This document shows, piece after piece, positions 11,736 to 30,992 of a DNA stretch of 64,000 nucleotides. The stretch covers positions 682,001 through 746,000 of the forward strand of contig CAJNOJ010000018.1 of the NCBI GenBank assembly GCA_905250025.1. The letters are read 5' to 3'. Within the stretch, counting starts at the first letter, position 1. The number at the start of each line of letters is the position of its first letter. Position numbers and translations under genes: made by a program. Source of the stretch: Adineta ricciae. Taxonomy: Eukaryota; Rotifera; Eurotatoria; Adinetida; Adinetidae. The notes below the pieces were generated by a model. The model saw nothing but the letters and a program-made list of their open reading frames with translations, was not told the origin of the DNA and ran no database searches.

Positions 11736-12808
11736 ATGGCGGATGCTAATATTAAAACGACTGCTGATAATGCCGTTCATCGTCGTCCTGAAGTGGAACA
11801 CTTTCTGAATTTAAATACAATTCTTCATTCCTTAGTGGATTTTATTCGACCTGAAACATACATCGCACAAGACGAATTGCAAACTTACAATGAATTAAAA
11901 GAAAAGTTTCTTCATCATGAAGAAGTAGCGAAACGAACTAAAGGGCAAACAAGCAAATCGCCTTTGGAAATCGCTGGTGTTCAGTCGATTCGAACAACAT
12001 CAGGAATCTATCGGTTTCTCGCTCATCATCAAAGTACAAAAACCAACGGGTCGACAGTGAATAACAAACAAAAAGCAAAGACAACATTGACTCGTGAAGA
12101 ATTACTCAAGAAACTTCATAGTAAAATGCCACATCGTCAGCAGCAAGCAGGTCAGTACTTACTTCGCCTGTTCCTTCTACAAAATCATTCATTCTAGAAA
12201 ACGGAACTGATCAAAGTGCTAAACGTAAACGTACGAAGGATGAAAACAAAGATCGTCAAAAGAAACCACGTACTATGACAAAAGAATGGACAGCGCCATC
12301 GTCGAATTCGTCGGAAACGAAATCATCGACTCTTCAACCTGCAACTGTTCCAACTCAGCTCACATTCGGTCGTTTTGATTTCAATACCGATGATTCGCCG
12401 TTCACCGATTCGAAGAAGAAAAAACAAAAGAAGTTTCAAACGAAGCAAAAACAACTAATAAATACATTGAAAAAAGTCGAATCCGAACGGGATGAGTTGA
12501 CGCGTTTACAAGAAGAAAATCCCGAAGAAGGAAAAGAACTCCTCCGTTCTAAACATTGGAAAACAGCATTAGCGAAAGCCAAGGGTGAAAAAGTTCGTGA
12601 TGACGTACATTTATTACGTAAGACAATTAAGAAGCAGAGCAAACTTCGTCAACAATCAGCGAAGAAATGGCAACACAAGAAGGCAGAGACGGATAAGCAA
12701 ATGAAAGCAAGACAAAATAAACGTCAAGAAAATATTCAAAAGAGAAAAGATGAGAAGAAAGCGAAAATTAAAAAACGACTGATCAAAAAAGGTCGTTTAA
12801 TCAGTTAA
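11736..12808 (+). CDS. SURF6: SURF6-like nucleolar ribosome-biogenesis protein
   Basis: Nucleolar RNA-binding protein of large-subunit rRNA processing (yeast Rrp14). Two exons, 11736-12150 and 12198-12808, join in frame (GCAG|AAAAC) to give 341 aa. The C-terminal half carries the SURF6 signature: FGRFDF, KKKQKKFQTKQK, then KHWKTALAKAKGEKVRDD and a long Lys/Arg/Gln helical tail ending KKRLIKKGRL. The N-terminal TREELLKKLHSKM matches the family's conserved N-terminal block. AATAAA at 12811-12816 follows the stop at once. The next gene begins 60 nt later, an operon-like spacing. Confidence 0.9.
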
Positions 12809-12810
12809 AG

Positions 12811-12843
12811 AATAAAATTTCTTTTGTGTGTTTTTGTTTTCAG
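12811..12843 (+). promoter_or_regulatory. Poly(A) signal plus isolated 3' splice site between SURF6 and the LYR gene
   Basis: AATAAA (12811-12816) is followed by a T-rich tract and a strong acceptor, ttttgttttcag, ending at 12843, 25 nt before the next ATG. No cis donor is available in the 34 nt after the SURF6 stop. This is the arrangement expected at a spliced-leader trans-splice site inside an operon. Confidence 0.55.
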
Positions 12844-12868
12844 ATAGTTTGTTTTCTCTTTGTCATTG

Positions 12869-13127
12869 ATGTCTTCACGACAACTCGAAGTACTTCGACT
12901 CTATCGAGATTTGCTTCGATATAGTCAAACATTAAAATACACTGATGTAAATTTTTATTTAACAAGAATTAAACAAGAATTCGCAAAAGGAAAAACATTA
13001 GAAAATGAAGATGATATACTTCGACAAATAGCGGTATTATCGTTGGGCTAACTTCGCATGTGATTGTCTCGACTTTTTCTCTGTTTAGAAAGGACGGGAA
13101 TTCCTAAGAAATAAACGTCTCATCTGA
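12869..13127 (+). CDS. LYR-motif microprotein, MIEF1-MP-like
   Basis: A 67-aa protein from two exons, 12869-13033 and 13089-13127, joined in phase (ATAGCG|AAAGGA). It begins with an LYR motif (LRLYRDLLR), then LKYTDVNFY, IKQEFAKGK and, after the splice, KGREFLRNKRLI. This matches the length and order of the vertebrate MIEF1 microprotein (LYRALLR…LRYTDRDFY…IRREF…KGLVFLNGK…). The vertebrate protein binds mitochondrial acyl-carrier protein and MALSU1 on assembling mitochondrial large ribosomal subunits. Without splicing the frame would end in AVLSLG and lose the conserved tail. In vertebrates it is encoded upstream of MIEF1 on the same mRNA; here it follows SURF6. Confidence 0.82.
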
Positions 13128-13426
13128 TATTATTCGGCGATAACAGTGGATTTTCCTTCTATATAAACCAGCATGGTGCTTGTGATTTTTTTTTCTATTG
13201 AAAAGAAAAACAATGAAACTTGTTAATTTATCACAAACTGTTGGTAAATATATTAGTTATACAAGGAAAATTACAATATGACTAACATTCGAAAACGAGC
13301 ACCTATTGTAGATAGGCGGTAACGATACAGAATATGTCTATTGACTATCAAACACTAGTGAAAGTAATTAGTTTTGATTAAAATGTTCAATGTAACTAAG
13401 CGCTTTTTATTTTCATCGTAATTTAA
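13128..13426. other. Spacer
   Basis: About 300 bp, AT-rich, with no coding signal. It probably holds the 3' UTR of the LYR gene and the promoter of the next gene. Confidence 0.5.
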
Positions 13427-14210
13427 ATGAACTATGCTATTTGCACGAAGATCGATATATCTCCAGACGCTAAAACTTATCGCCATTCATTTGATACTTC
13501 ATCTACTTCAAAACCTGAATGCGATGTAAGATTGTCATTTTTCTCTAATTGACATTCTTTTGAACTAACAGGCTTCACTGGATAAAAATGTGTTAATTTT
13601 ATTACCGAATGTTCCATTAATTGACTTACCACGTTTTCGCGACTCAATTATCTGGTCATGGAATAAACAGTATAATCTACCCAGCTACTTTACTTCGAAA
13701 TCATATATGATCGATGCACTCAACATTTCATCTCGTACTCCCAAATCAATCTATCACCATCGATCTTGTGCAATCTATCGTGATTCCTCCGATCACGAAG
13801 TTAATGTCAAACGTATGAATCGACTCATTTTTAACAAGCATTTTCAAGTCTTTGACAACCATCGTCGCTGTAAAAAGCAATACATTCACAAAATTGATCA
13901 GCGAAGACAGCAACATTCGATACCCATAATTCATCAGCATTCTTCGGCTCCGCCAAAGCATGTGCCTACTATCAATCACATTCACACATCCGTCGCTTCA
14001 CCTGTCACAAGACTATTACCAACACTTCCAGCGAAGAGCCATTTTCCTTCGCCTATCGACATTGCAAGTCACACTCGTTTTGGCAAAAGTATATTGGCGT
14101 TGTATTTTCAAAAACATCGGTTCATCTCTCCGAATGTAAACAACAAAAAAGATCAATTTCTTTGGCTTCTAGCTGCTTCTATTGATCAAACAGGAAAAAA
14201 ATGCATGTAG
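13427..14210 (+). CDS. Hypothetical basic, His-rich protein (245 aa)
   Basis: Two exons, 13427-13525 and 13572-14210, are joined by a clean 46-nt intron (GAT|gtaaga…ctaacag|GCT) that keeps the frame. The product is basic and rich in His, Ser and Arg, with a central region of many HH, RR and Pro residues. No signal peptide or membrane segment is visible and I recognise no domain. The preserved splice frame and the 639-nt open exon argue that it is real. It converges on the MCTP gene, whose stop is 172 bp away. Confidence 0.5.
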
Positions 14211-14381
14211 GAATCGATTATTTCATTTCATTCGAAAGATAATTCACCGTTTACAGAAACAAATACTACTAAGGAGAAGAATGATAAGAAAACATTATAT
14301 CTGATTTTCAACGTCTTCTGTACATCGAATGATTCATAATAACTTATCACAAGATTACTGATGGAATGTTTCTTTGTCTTC

Positions 14382-17300
14382 TTATCTGTTACTTGTCGGC
14401 GGTCGTTTATTCTTCTTTGGCGTTGGTGTACGAGAAAGAACTTTCAGTTCTCGATATTGTAACTAAAATTAAATCAACATCAAGATTACGTTTGAAACAA
14501 TGTTTTGAATACGAACCAGTTCAGGATCCGATGGTAATCGCGAGAGAAAATCCGCTAATTCATTGTTGTCGATATAACCTTTAGGCTTGCGAAATCTTTT
14601 CGTAAATTTGTTTGTTATGAATGCAAGAACCAAGTATCGAAATGGTATATAGTACAATATAATGGAAACAAGAGCAAGAACGATAATTGCGAGAAAAGAT
14701 AGCCAAGGAACAGTGAAATTGAAAACGCTATAAAGACAAGATTTTATTTTCATTTTTCGAGCCATTCTTATGTTTAGCTTACTTCTTAATGCGCTCTAAT
14801 GTCGAAGCAACATCATCGATATAGCCCTGAACTTCTAAAACAGTATCTTGAATGCCGTGAATAACGCTCAGCAATGATTTCTTTTGTTCCTATTCGAAAA
14901 CATCATCGAGTCCAGATGATAAATCTCGGCCGAACAATTTCTTACTTTAGTGTTGAGATCCGTATCAAGTGCGTCTTCATCGATAGCCATCGGTTGTATT
15001 ACTGATGATACTGTCTAGAAAAACAGACGAATCTATAGAGGAATTTCCATCAGAGATGACCTACTTCGTCTCCTAATGTAGCAAAAGGTTTCCCCAACGT
15101 TCCTCGACGATACTCTACAATTGCATTCCATGCAAATATCAACAACAATGCACAAGGTAACATATACAATTCAAAATTCCAAACAATCACCAATGACGCC
15201 TAAACCAAATCGCATTTTCGGTCGAATTCATTGCTCATTCATATACATTCTACTTACGATAAAAGTGCAGAAACTCAACATGGGATTTTCCCATTGAAAA
15301 CAGTCATTGATAAATTTCACTGCATTGACAACGGTTCTTAGTGAATTTCTGACACGATTAATATGTTGTTTGAAAACCTAAAAGTGAATATTAGTTTTCT
15401 TTGAATCGACACAATTCAATCATACAGCAAGTCGAAATTTTCCATCTTGTTGATAGTACCGAAACTGTCTGGGATTAAATGTTCGAACAATTGCTCGTAA
15501 CTAAATTATAAATACATCAGTCAGATGTAGTTCAACGTAAAAAACATCTCACATTCGAATAGACTAGTGTCGCTTCGATTTCCAAAATACCTTTGACAGG
15601 TAAAATACATTTTCTATCTTTCAATGTCATCCATTTCTTTTCGCCATTTCGAATCTTAAATTTTCATAAATGAACATTCGCAAAAATTAACTCGAAGGAA
15701 ATTTTCCTTACCGCTAGCAGTGGAATTGATACTTTACCAATAAATTCCGTTGTTTTGTTCATGTCTTCATCATAAACTGTCAATTCGAGTATTGAATGAA
15801 TATCCTGTACAGGAATGACGAATGATTTGTTCCAAACAGGATCAAGTGTCTTGTAGATTGTATGAGTACGCAAACGAGTTGAATCCACTTCAATTACACA
15901 GAATGGATCTGATTTGCCATTGATATCCTTCGCACTTAAATCTCGTGCTTGGTAAACTAAACAAACATTTATTTCTAATCAACAAGTTCAATCTTTGAAA
16001 TTACTTTTAACTTCAACAAGTCCAACATCACGAATTGATTTCATCGATCGTAATGATGATAAAAGGCTCTATTGAGATATACATGATTCATTCAATAAAA
16101 TATTTTCCCCTTGTGTCGCGACTCACATAGTGTTCAATTTCTTCGTCAGTTATTCTCGATGGCAGGATATCCATTGAGGTAGTGGATAGTGTTTCAGCTT
16201 CATTACTCAGTTCTTGTGCTGGTGCTATACCGGAAATTGTAACAAATAATTCAATCACGCCAGCATTGTCATCGAGATCGAGTAACAAACGATGCGTTCG
16301 TTCTTCATCCAAATCCGATAAATTACAAATTCCCCTAGAATTCAACATTTCCCCTAAAGGACTTCTTTTGATGTTCTCAATGTTTACCTTCCAATGAAAT
16401 CCCCCGAGCCACCGGTATCATCAATGACAGTCAGCTCGAGGGATGGAAGTTCGTTTATAACGATTTCATAAATAAATGATTGGTGCCATTTGGGATTGAC
16501 AGTTGACTTCACCGTCTAAAAACAAATGTATCGACAACAACATCTACAATCAAATCAAAGTCATTCCTACCTGAGTTCGATATTTCTTATTCGCACCAAA
16601 TTTCAATCGAACGTATGGATTCAATATCTTACTTGCACTACCAGCAATAGTTAAATTCCTTCCTTCGATGATAAATACATCGATCGTTCGACGAGTCAAT
16701 AGAGAGGAGTTTATTCCTCCTGTGCGGGCAATTAAAGATGACTTTCGGTTGGATTGCTTCGACAATTTTCGTAGTACCTATGAGGGTACACAATCAGAAT
16801 AAAAACAACTTCACAGAAGAGCAGGTTCATTTTACTTCGTCGCGAAATTCTGATGTCTTTTGTGTCACACTTATATTAATAATTAATAGCCCCGTCTTAC
16901 CATCCGTTCTCTTTTCATTCTTCAATTCCAATGTCATACTGGAACTTTCTCCGACATTTAACTTATTCAGATCGATTCTCGCCGATCCCATGGATTCATC
17001 GCGTCCAATCCGATCATAATCATACATATAAAAATATATTGGAACACCGAGATCGTTGATGAAGAATGTGACTTTTTCATTCCAGATTGGATTCAAATTT
17101 TTATATACAGTATTAGTCACGTATTTCTCTTCGGTTCCATAATAGACTTTCACATATGGATCGCTTGTCCCATTCAAGTCCTTGATCGATAAATCTTTTC
17201 CTCGATCAACACACAATTCCACGAAATAGATCGCTTCGAGTGGATTGCTCGGCAAGGAAATATTCGTTACAACCGATGTTAATGAAGGAGATTTTGTTAA

Positions 17301-19551
17301 TGAACTTCGTGTTTGCTGATTCTTTATTTTACTGTTCGTCATCCGATTCGAATTCGGTGATTGAAACATTTCTGGTACCGCATCATCATCATAATAGGAT
17401 AGAGGCGTATCAACGGAATCTTGTCGAAAATTAACTTGATTATCATCATTGACTAACATTGTGTTAATCAAAGCTTCCGATGGCTGTAAATTTCTCTCAC
17501 TCATATTTGAACTCGCGACGAATGTATTCGTTGATTTTGATTCCTAAATGGAGGTAAATGAGAGTAATTAGATCGATATACTCAATTAAAAAAATCTGCC
17601 ACCTTAATACATGAACAAAAGTATTTCATCGTCGGATTAAGAAAATTCATTTGAAAAGAAAATTAGTCTCATTCACTAGAAAGTGTCGTCATTTGATAAG
17701 ATACTTACAGTACTTCTTGTTTTCTCTTTTTTTTTCTCTATTTAATTTTTTTCCCAACTGACAGACAATTACATGGGAGACTAGGCGGATGTCGAAAGTG
17801 CAACAGATGATCAACGACAACGGGAAAAAAACTTATCTTGATCGACTGTCTCAGAAAGCAAGCAAACATTGACAAAGGAGAGACGAGAAAAAACGAGAAG
17901 AATAAATGGATTCTTCTCTTTTTCCTTTCTTCTCGTTTCACAGATTCTTTTTGCTTCCCTCGATACAATATTGTCACTTTCGCTTCCCGAATAAATGCGT
18001 GTGTGTGTGCGACACAATATATTTTATTGCATCTCATTAACAACTTATGTTCTAACTATTAGAAGAATTTTTATCCTAAGAAACACATTTAAAAGCATTG
18101 AAAGTGTCTAATTAAATTGATGACATAGAAAACTGGTTTTTATCGCGGAATCCTTTTCACTATAGAATGAACAAAAACTTCGCGCGGAAATAATATCTGA
18201 CTATTGACAAACGAACACGCACACAAATAATGTTACTTGAAAGTTGAGTGATCGAGCAAAGATTAGCCCGAGTAGATTGTTTTTATTCTTTCTAAAAAAA
18301 ACGGCTAATTGAATGGATCAATACCAAATCTTCAGTTAAATCTATAACAGCACGCGACCAAGTATGGAAAACGCTTACTAGTTAAGTCTGACTGATTAAA
18401 ATAAAATGAGTTTTCCTCACGTCAAGTGCATTCTCGCAGAAAAGATTATTCTATCAAAGGAAAAAATATCTCGTTCCTCCTGTATTGATATCAGTTTAAT
18501 AATTGCACACGTGCGTGTGTTTACCGCTCGCGGTACACATTGCTAATGTCGACATTTGAATAGTAGAACTCCGCTTTATGATCCCATACAGGTCAAAAAG
18601 ATAAATCATATCAAGTTCATTTTTCTCAATAATCTTCAAAAATAAGCTCGGCTCCTGCATTCAAATCCCTCGTTTGGAATAGACTAACATATTGATGTCT
18701 AACATATGCAAAAGAACAATAATCAGATCAATTATCTAATAGGAACGATGAGTTTATCTTGATCGACGACTGATAACATAGATATAATGATGAAAAACAC
18801 ATCCCGCTGACGTGACGCTACCGTCTCTCTATACATCTAATTTACATATTTGAATAGAAACGTATATTCTGTCCGAAAAAACAAGACTCACTACACGAAT
18901 TTGAAAGAATGTATATACATCTGTCTCCTGGATCTCAATGTATCAAATAACGTCGTTCGTAAAGTGTGCTTTGTCAAACATCAATGGCTTGTTATGTAAT
19001 TTAAACGGACAATATCTTTTTCTACACCTTGCTAATGTAAAGTAATTATTGATAAAGTCATAAATCTTTCATAATGTATTCTTTTTTATACGCCAAAACG
19101 ATGATTGAGCGTGAGCTTTAAAGATCAATTAAATCTTTTTTCATTGATCTGTTATTCTAACAGATTCTTCTCGAATAACAAATGAAATTCAACTACTTAC
19201 TGGAGATAAAATCACGGATGGCAACGATGAATGTGCATACTCGTCACTATCTAACGATGTTTGTAATCGGCGACTTTTGTTAAAACGTGATTTGACTTGA
19301 TTTAGCAATGATAAATGATGTGTAAATGAGATCGGAGTCGATTTTTTCGTAGGAGATTTTGTTTGCATGTTACTAATGTCAATATCATCCAGAGATGTAA
19401 GGTTTTTATTCACTAATGTATATACAGGTGAGTTCGTTCTTGCTTTAACGGTTTGACGTTGACGATTGATACCAGTGAATGTTTCACGTACTTGCCGCAA
19501 TAGTGAACGAGGACGCTGTTGATTATCTGTATCAATATATCCGTCAGACAT
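14382..19551 (-). CDS. MCTP: Multiple C2 and transmembrane domain protein (MCTP)
   Basis: Ca2+-sensing ER/synaptic membrane protein. Fifteen exons: 19551-19201, 17543-16836, 16777-16571, 16515-16388, 16334-16127, 16068-16005, 15956-15712, 15654-15553, 15500-15426, 15377-15258, 15199-15065, 15014-14946, 14889-14783, 14727-14517 and 14462-14382. They sum to 936 aa in frame. Three C2 domains carry the family's Ca2+-binding Asp motifs: DLNGTSDPYVK, IIEGRNL…KILNPYVR (binding residues partly lost) and DINGKSDPFCV. The C-terminal region has two hydrophobic hairpins (VWNFELYMLPCALLLIF; FTVPWLSFLAII…YYIPFRY), then NKFTKRFRKP and DNNELADFLSRLPSD, typical of MCTP. The second C2 domain has NPY in place of DPY, so it may not bind Ca2+. 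Intron 1 is 1.66 kb; all others are short. An acceptor lies just before the ATG. Confidence 0.93.
17544..19200 (-). other. MCTP intron 1 (long)
   Basis: A 1.66-kb intron in a gene whose other introns are about 50-60 nt. It has a donor gtaagtag and an acceptor …ccatttag. I see no gene inside. Such long first introns often hold regulatory sites. Confidence 0.6.
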
Positions 19552-21184
19552 GGTTTACGCACTAGAAAAAAAAAGAGAAAGAATGACTCGAGCATTATAA
19601 ATACCATCTTCGACTCTGCATCAATAATTTAACTAAACATCTGTCAAAGTTGAGAGTTGCAACTGTGGCTAAATATTGATCATCTGTGGAGGAAAAAGTG
19701 TTTTCGTTACATATTCCTATCCGCTGTTTTTTTTCATTCGCTAACAGCGAATAAACAACCTACACGACTTTTCAACGTTGATTTTAAGAAAAAACACGAG
19801 GGCGTGGTATACTCAAACACTACTATGGCATCGTGTGAGAAGAAATAAGCAAAGAACAAACTAATACGTCATCGATTAAAAAACAAGTTCACTTTAGAAA
19901 CATTCGACGTCATTTCACGTTTGCTACATGTGAGTACTCCAGTCGAAAATATTCAAAGTGCGCTCTGTTTAGAAATGTCAGCGTGTTGCGTTCGAATCAA
20001 TAAAGAGACTCTTCTCCAGTAAATGCTAATGATTATCCTGATTCGAAAGAAATCAAGTTCATTGATTATACATTCGATTAATGTCTGTATATATATAGCG
20101 TCGAAAGTATTTACTTTTATCTGTTCTATCAATAATAGATATATAGTATCGTTGATACAAGTCAATATTGATTTGTCAAGAGAAAAAACGAAATATCAAC
20201 GTCGATTTTTTTTCGTTTTCGATATATGAAAAAAACGGTTGGAGCGGATGAAGAGAGAGAAAAAAGCAAAATAATTGTAAAGATCAACTCGATTAATAAC
20301 GATTATGCCTATCGGGAATGTTCGCTCTGCCTAAATCCTCCGTGTGCGGAAGAAAAATTAGGTTATCTATTTCTCATAATCGTATTTTTTCTCTTTGATT
20401 CCTTTATTGATGACTAAATGTCATGTACTCCCTTTCGATTAGAACTATCATTAATAAGATGGTTTTTTTTTGTCTTTCTAAACGATGAAAAAAGGAAAAA
20501 AACAAACGAATGAAATTCATTCATCGACCCGAACATGCAAATCAACAGTAATGCACAGCTGAAGCAACTGTCATGAAAAAGAAATGTATATAAACAAGTA
20601 TGTGTCACAAGCCATCGAAATATCTTATCGATCTTTCCTTTTGAATAGCTGCTGACAACGTCGAGTTAGATGTTCGATCAGTGCGAAGTTTTTCTGCTTC
20701 TCTACTTGAGTATTCAGTATGAAAACGAAGAGATAACGAATGAGAACTATTTGTTGACATGTGAAGAAACGCCGAGAGAATTGCTTTCAAGAAAATTGTC
20801 AAGATAATTCACTTTTCTTTCTACAGAATATACGGGATTTTTCTAGCGAATAAATTCATCGACGAGCGAAAAAAAAAAGAAGAAGACGATCGCCGATCAA
20901 CCGGTTGTGTTCGTGGATAGTCGAATAAACAAACAATATCATTAGAAAAAGAAGAAAATATACAAATCGCATTTGTTTTTCTTTCTTTCATCGATTCAAA
21001 CATTCGAAAAAAGATGTGCATGCTTCAATTGAAAGAATTTTCCTATATTTGTTTGGTGTCTAAGTATTAGAGTGATATATTTCACACGTTTTTCTTTCTT
21101 GATGATGGTTGTGCTATAGTGACAAATAACAAACAGAATAGTAATAACAAGAACAAAAGGAAGACACAGTTAACATTTCTCCGG
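19552..21184. other. Intergenic region, MCTP 5' flank / RUVBL2 3' flank
   Basis: No coding frame over about 70 codons and no recognised motif. It begins with a pyrimidine-rich acceptor (tttttttttctag) 9 nt before the MCTP ATG, pointing to an upstream untranslated exon or trans-splicing. Confidence 0.5.
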
Positions 21185-23860
<2,676 letters not shown>

Positions 23861-23867
23861 TGAGAGT

Positions 23868-23875
23868 ATAAAAAG
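23868..23875 (+). promoter_or_regulatory. TATA box of a putative RNA gene
   Basis: A canonical TATAAAAA followed by GGC, about 30 nt before the start of a stretch that is GC-richer than its surroundings and has no long reading frame but strong potential secondary structure. Confidence 0.45.
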
Positions 23876-23897
23876 GCTGCGCACAATAGCAGACATT

Positions 23898-24190
23898 AAG
23901 TTATTCTGAAGAACAGCACGGTCAAGTGTCGTAACTTGTTCGTTCTCTCAGCTTCCGTATACTCACAAAACTGCATCGTAGTCTGGAAACTTTTCAAAGC
24001 TTCCTAACACACTTTCCGGTCTTCGGGTGGTACGTTCCAACACATGTCTGAATGTGGGGAAGCCCGGCTATCTTCCATCGCAAGATGAAGCTAACGGGCC
24101 CCACGAGTCCTACCACTGGAGGCCCTTTCTTCAAATAACTGTATCAGTCAGCACAAGCATTCAAATGTGTTCGACTGATACGTTATTTCG
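23898..24190 (+). ncRNA. Candidate structured non-coding RNA, family unknown
   Basis: A compact non-coding stretch downstream of a TATA box. A nested fold is visible. GTGGTA (24027-24032) pairs with TACCAC (24111-24116). Inside it, GTGGG (24054-24058) pairs with CCCAC (24100-24104), and after a GAA bulge GCCCG (24062-24066) pairs with CGGGC (24095-24099). At the tip, CTTC-c-ATC pairs with GATGAAG around a GCAA (GNRA-type) tetraloop (24080-24083). A separate 22-bp hairpin follows at 24133-24188. I found no Pol III box pair, SRP, RNase P/MRP, U-snRNA, SL or ribozyme signature. Start and end are estimates. It could also be the 5' leader of an unrecognised gene. Confidence 0.4.
24133..24188 (+). 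ncRNA. Long hairpin (miRNA-precursor-like or 3' structure)
   Basis: AAATAAC, then GTATCAGTC, then AGCACA on the 5' arm pair with TGTGTT, GACTGATAC and GTTATTT on the 3' arm. That gives 22 bp with two single-base bulges and a 10-nt loop (24156-24165). The length suits a short miRNA precursor or a stabilising 3' hairpin of the candidate RNA upstream. No known miRNA seed was recognised. Confidence 0.4.
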
Positions 24191-25171
24191 TAGTTAGGGC
24201 ACCAGTTTATCGTCGATTATTTGCAAGACAAACCGTGCGATTGCTTTTCTTTTAGGTTGCCACGAATTAGATTCACAATATGTAAGAATAAAAAGAGTGT
24301 ATTTGTTTTTCTCTCAACACACCACGTGATATTTGTTGTGGAGGAAAAACAGTGATTGCAACATACTTCAATAATCTTGTGAAAGCTGATGGATATATTC
24401 CATTTTTGTGTATTAAGAGGAATCGAACATGCTAGCAATGCATTTTTGACCCGTTGACTTTTAGTGCATGTGTTTCTTGATAAGATCGTGTTTGCAATAA
24501 GTTTCGATTTTCGAATGAAGAAGCAAAAGAAAAGACTTTTACATTTCGTGCTGAGTCGTCTCGAATAGATTGATATCATTTTAATAGTTCATTGAATTGC
24601 TCTGTAGAAATTAAGTCAATTGTTCGCAATCGTATTGTCTATCTGTTGCTTGAAATAAATTGATTGCGAGATAAAGATCTCAGAGCAAAAGGAATCAATC
24701 AGTAGTAAAGCACTCTCTTCGCTCACTGCATAGACATTTTCCCAGCAAATTCACACATATGGCACTACTAGAAATGTGCTAGTGCGATTGCTTGCGGCAT
24801 CAACTGACACATAGCCATAGCGAACAGTTTTCTTATGCTTGTACGCTACTTGATCCACTCGTTGAAGAGCACAGATATATAGATTGTTTTTCTGGTCGTG
24901 TGCGTAAGTACGCTCATTCATTCTTGTTGCCGCAAAGAAAAAGTTTGATTAGTGCGCTTGGTTGCACGCATTTCTGATAGGAGAAAATTGAGATTAGAAG
25001 GCGAAAGAGAAAAAAAGAAGAAAAGTGGCACCTGGCACGTTCATTCAATCGAATATGTTTATATCTCATATGTATGTATAGATATATGTATTTGTCAAAA
25101 GAGCAGAAGAAAAAAAAATACAATAGGCAAAAAAAAGAAGAAAACGGCAAGCTTATAATAACAAAACGGAG
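24191..25171. other. Intergenic region
   Basis: No supported gene. Short open frames (24579-24217 minus, 24792-24977 plus) have no recognisable domain. The right end is the 3' flank of the AP-2 gene. Confidence 0.5.

Positions 25172-30992
<5,821 letters not shown>

Noticed and set aside
16334-16388. A 23-nt intron in MCTP (donor after 16388, acceptor …atcaaaag)
   Set aside because: Too short. A 53-nt intron ending …gaattctag restores the family sequence DFIGR-GICNLSDL and keeps the frame.
16848-16901. Alternative MCTP donor after ACGGATG (16901)
   Set aside because: It breaks the frame into the next exon. Using the later donor at 16836 keeps the conserved C2-end sequence and joins in phase.
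23868-24190. Identity of the structured RNA as hammerhead, HDV-like or twister ribozyme, SRP, RNase P/MRP or telomerase RNA
   Set aside because: The hammerhead core CTGANGA…GAAA is absent. Helix order does not fit HDV or twister. No SRP helix 8 or RNase P CR-I/CR-V motifs are seen. The CCCCACA on the minus strand is too short to serve as a telomere template.
24217-24579. Minus-strand 120-codon frame
   Set aside because: No domain, no start context and no splice signals. Its length is plausible by chance in this composition.
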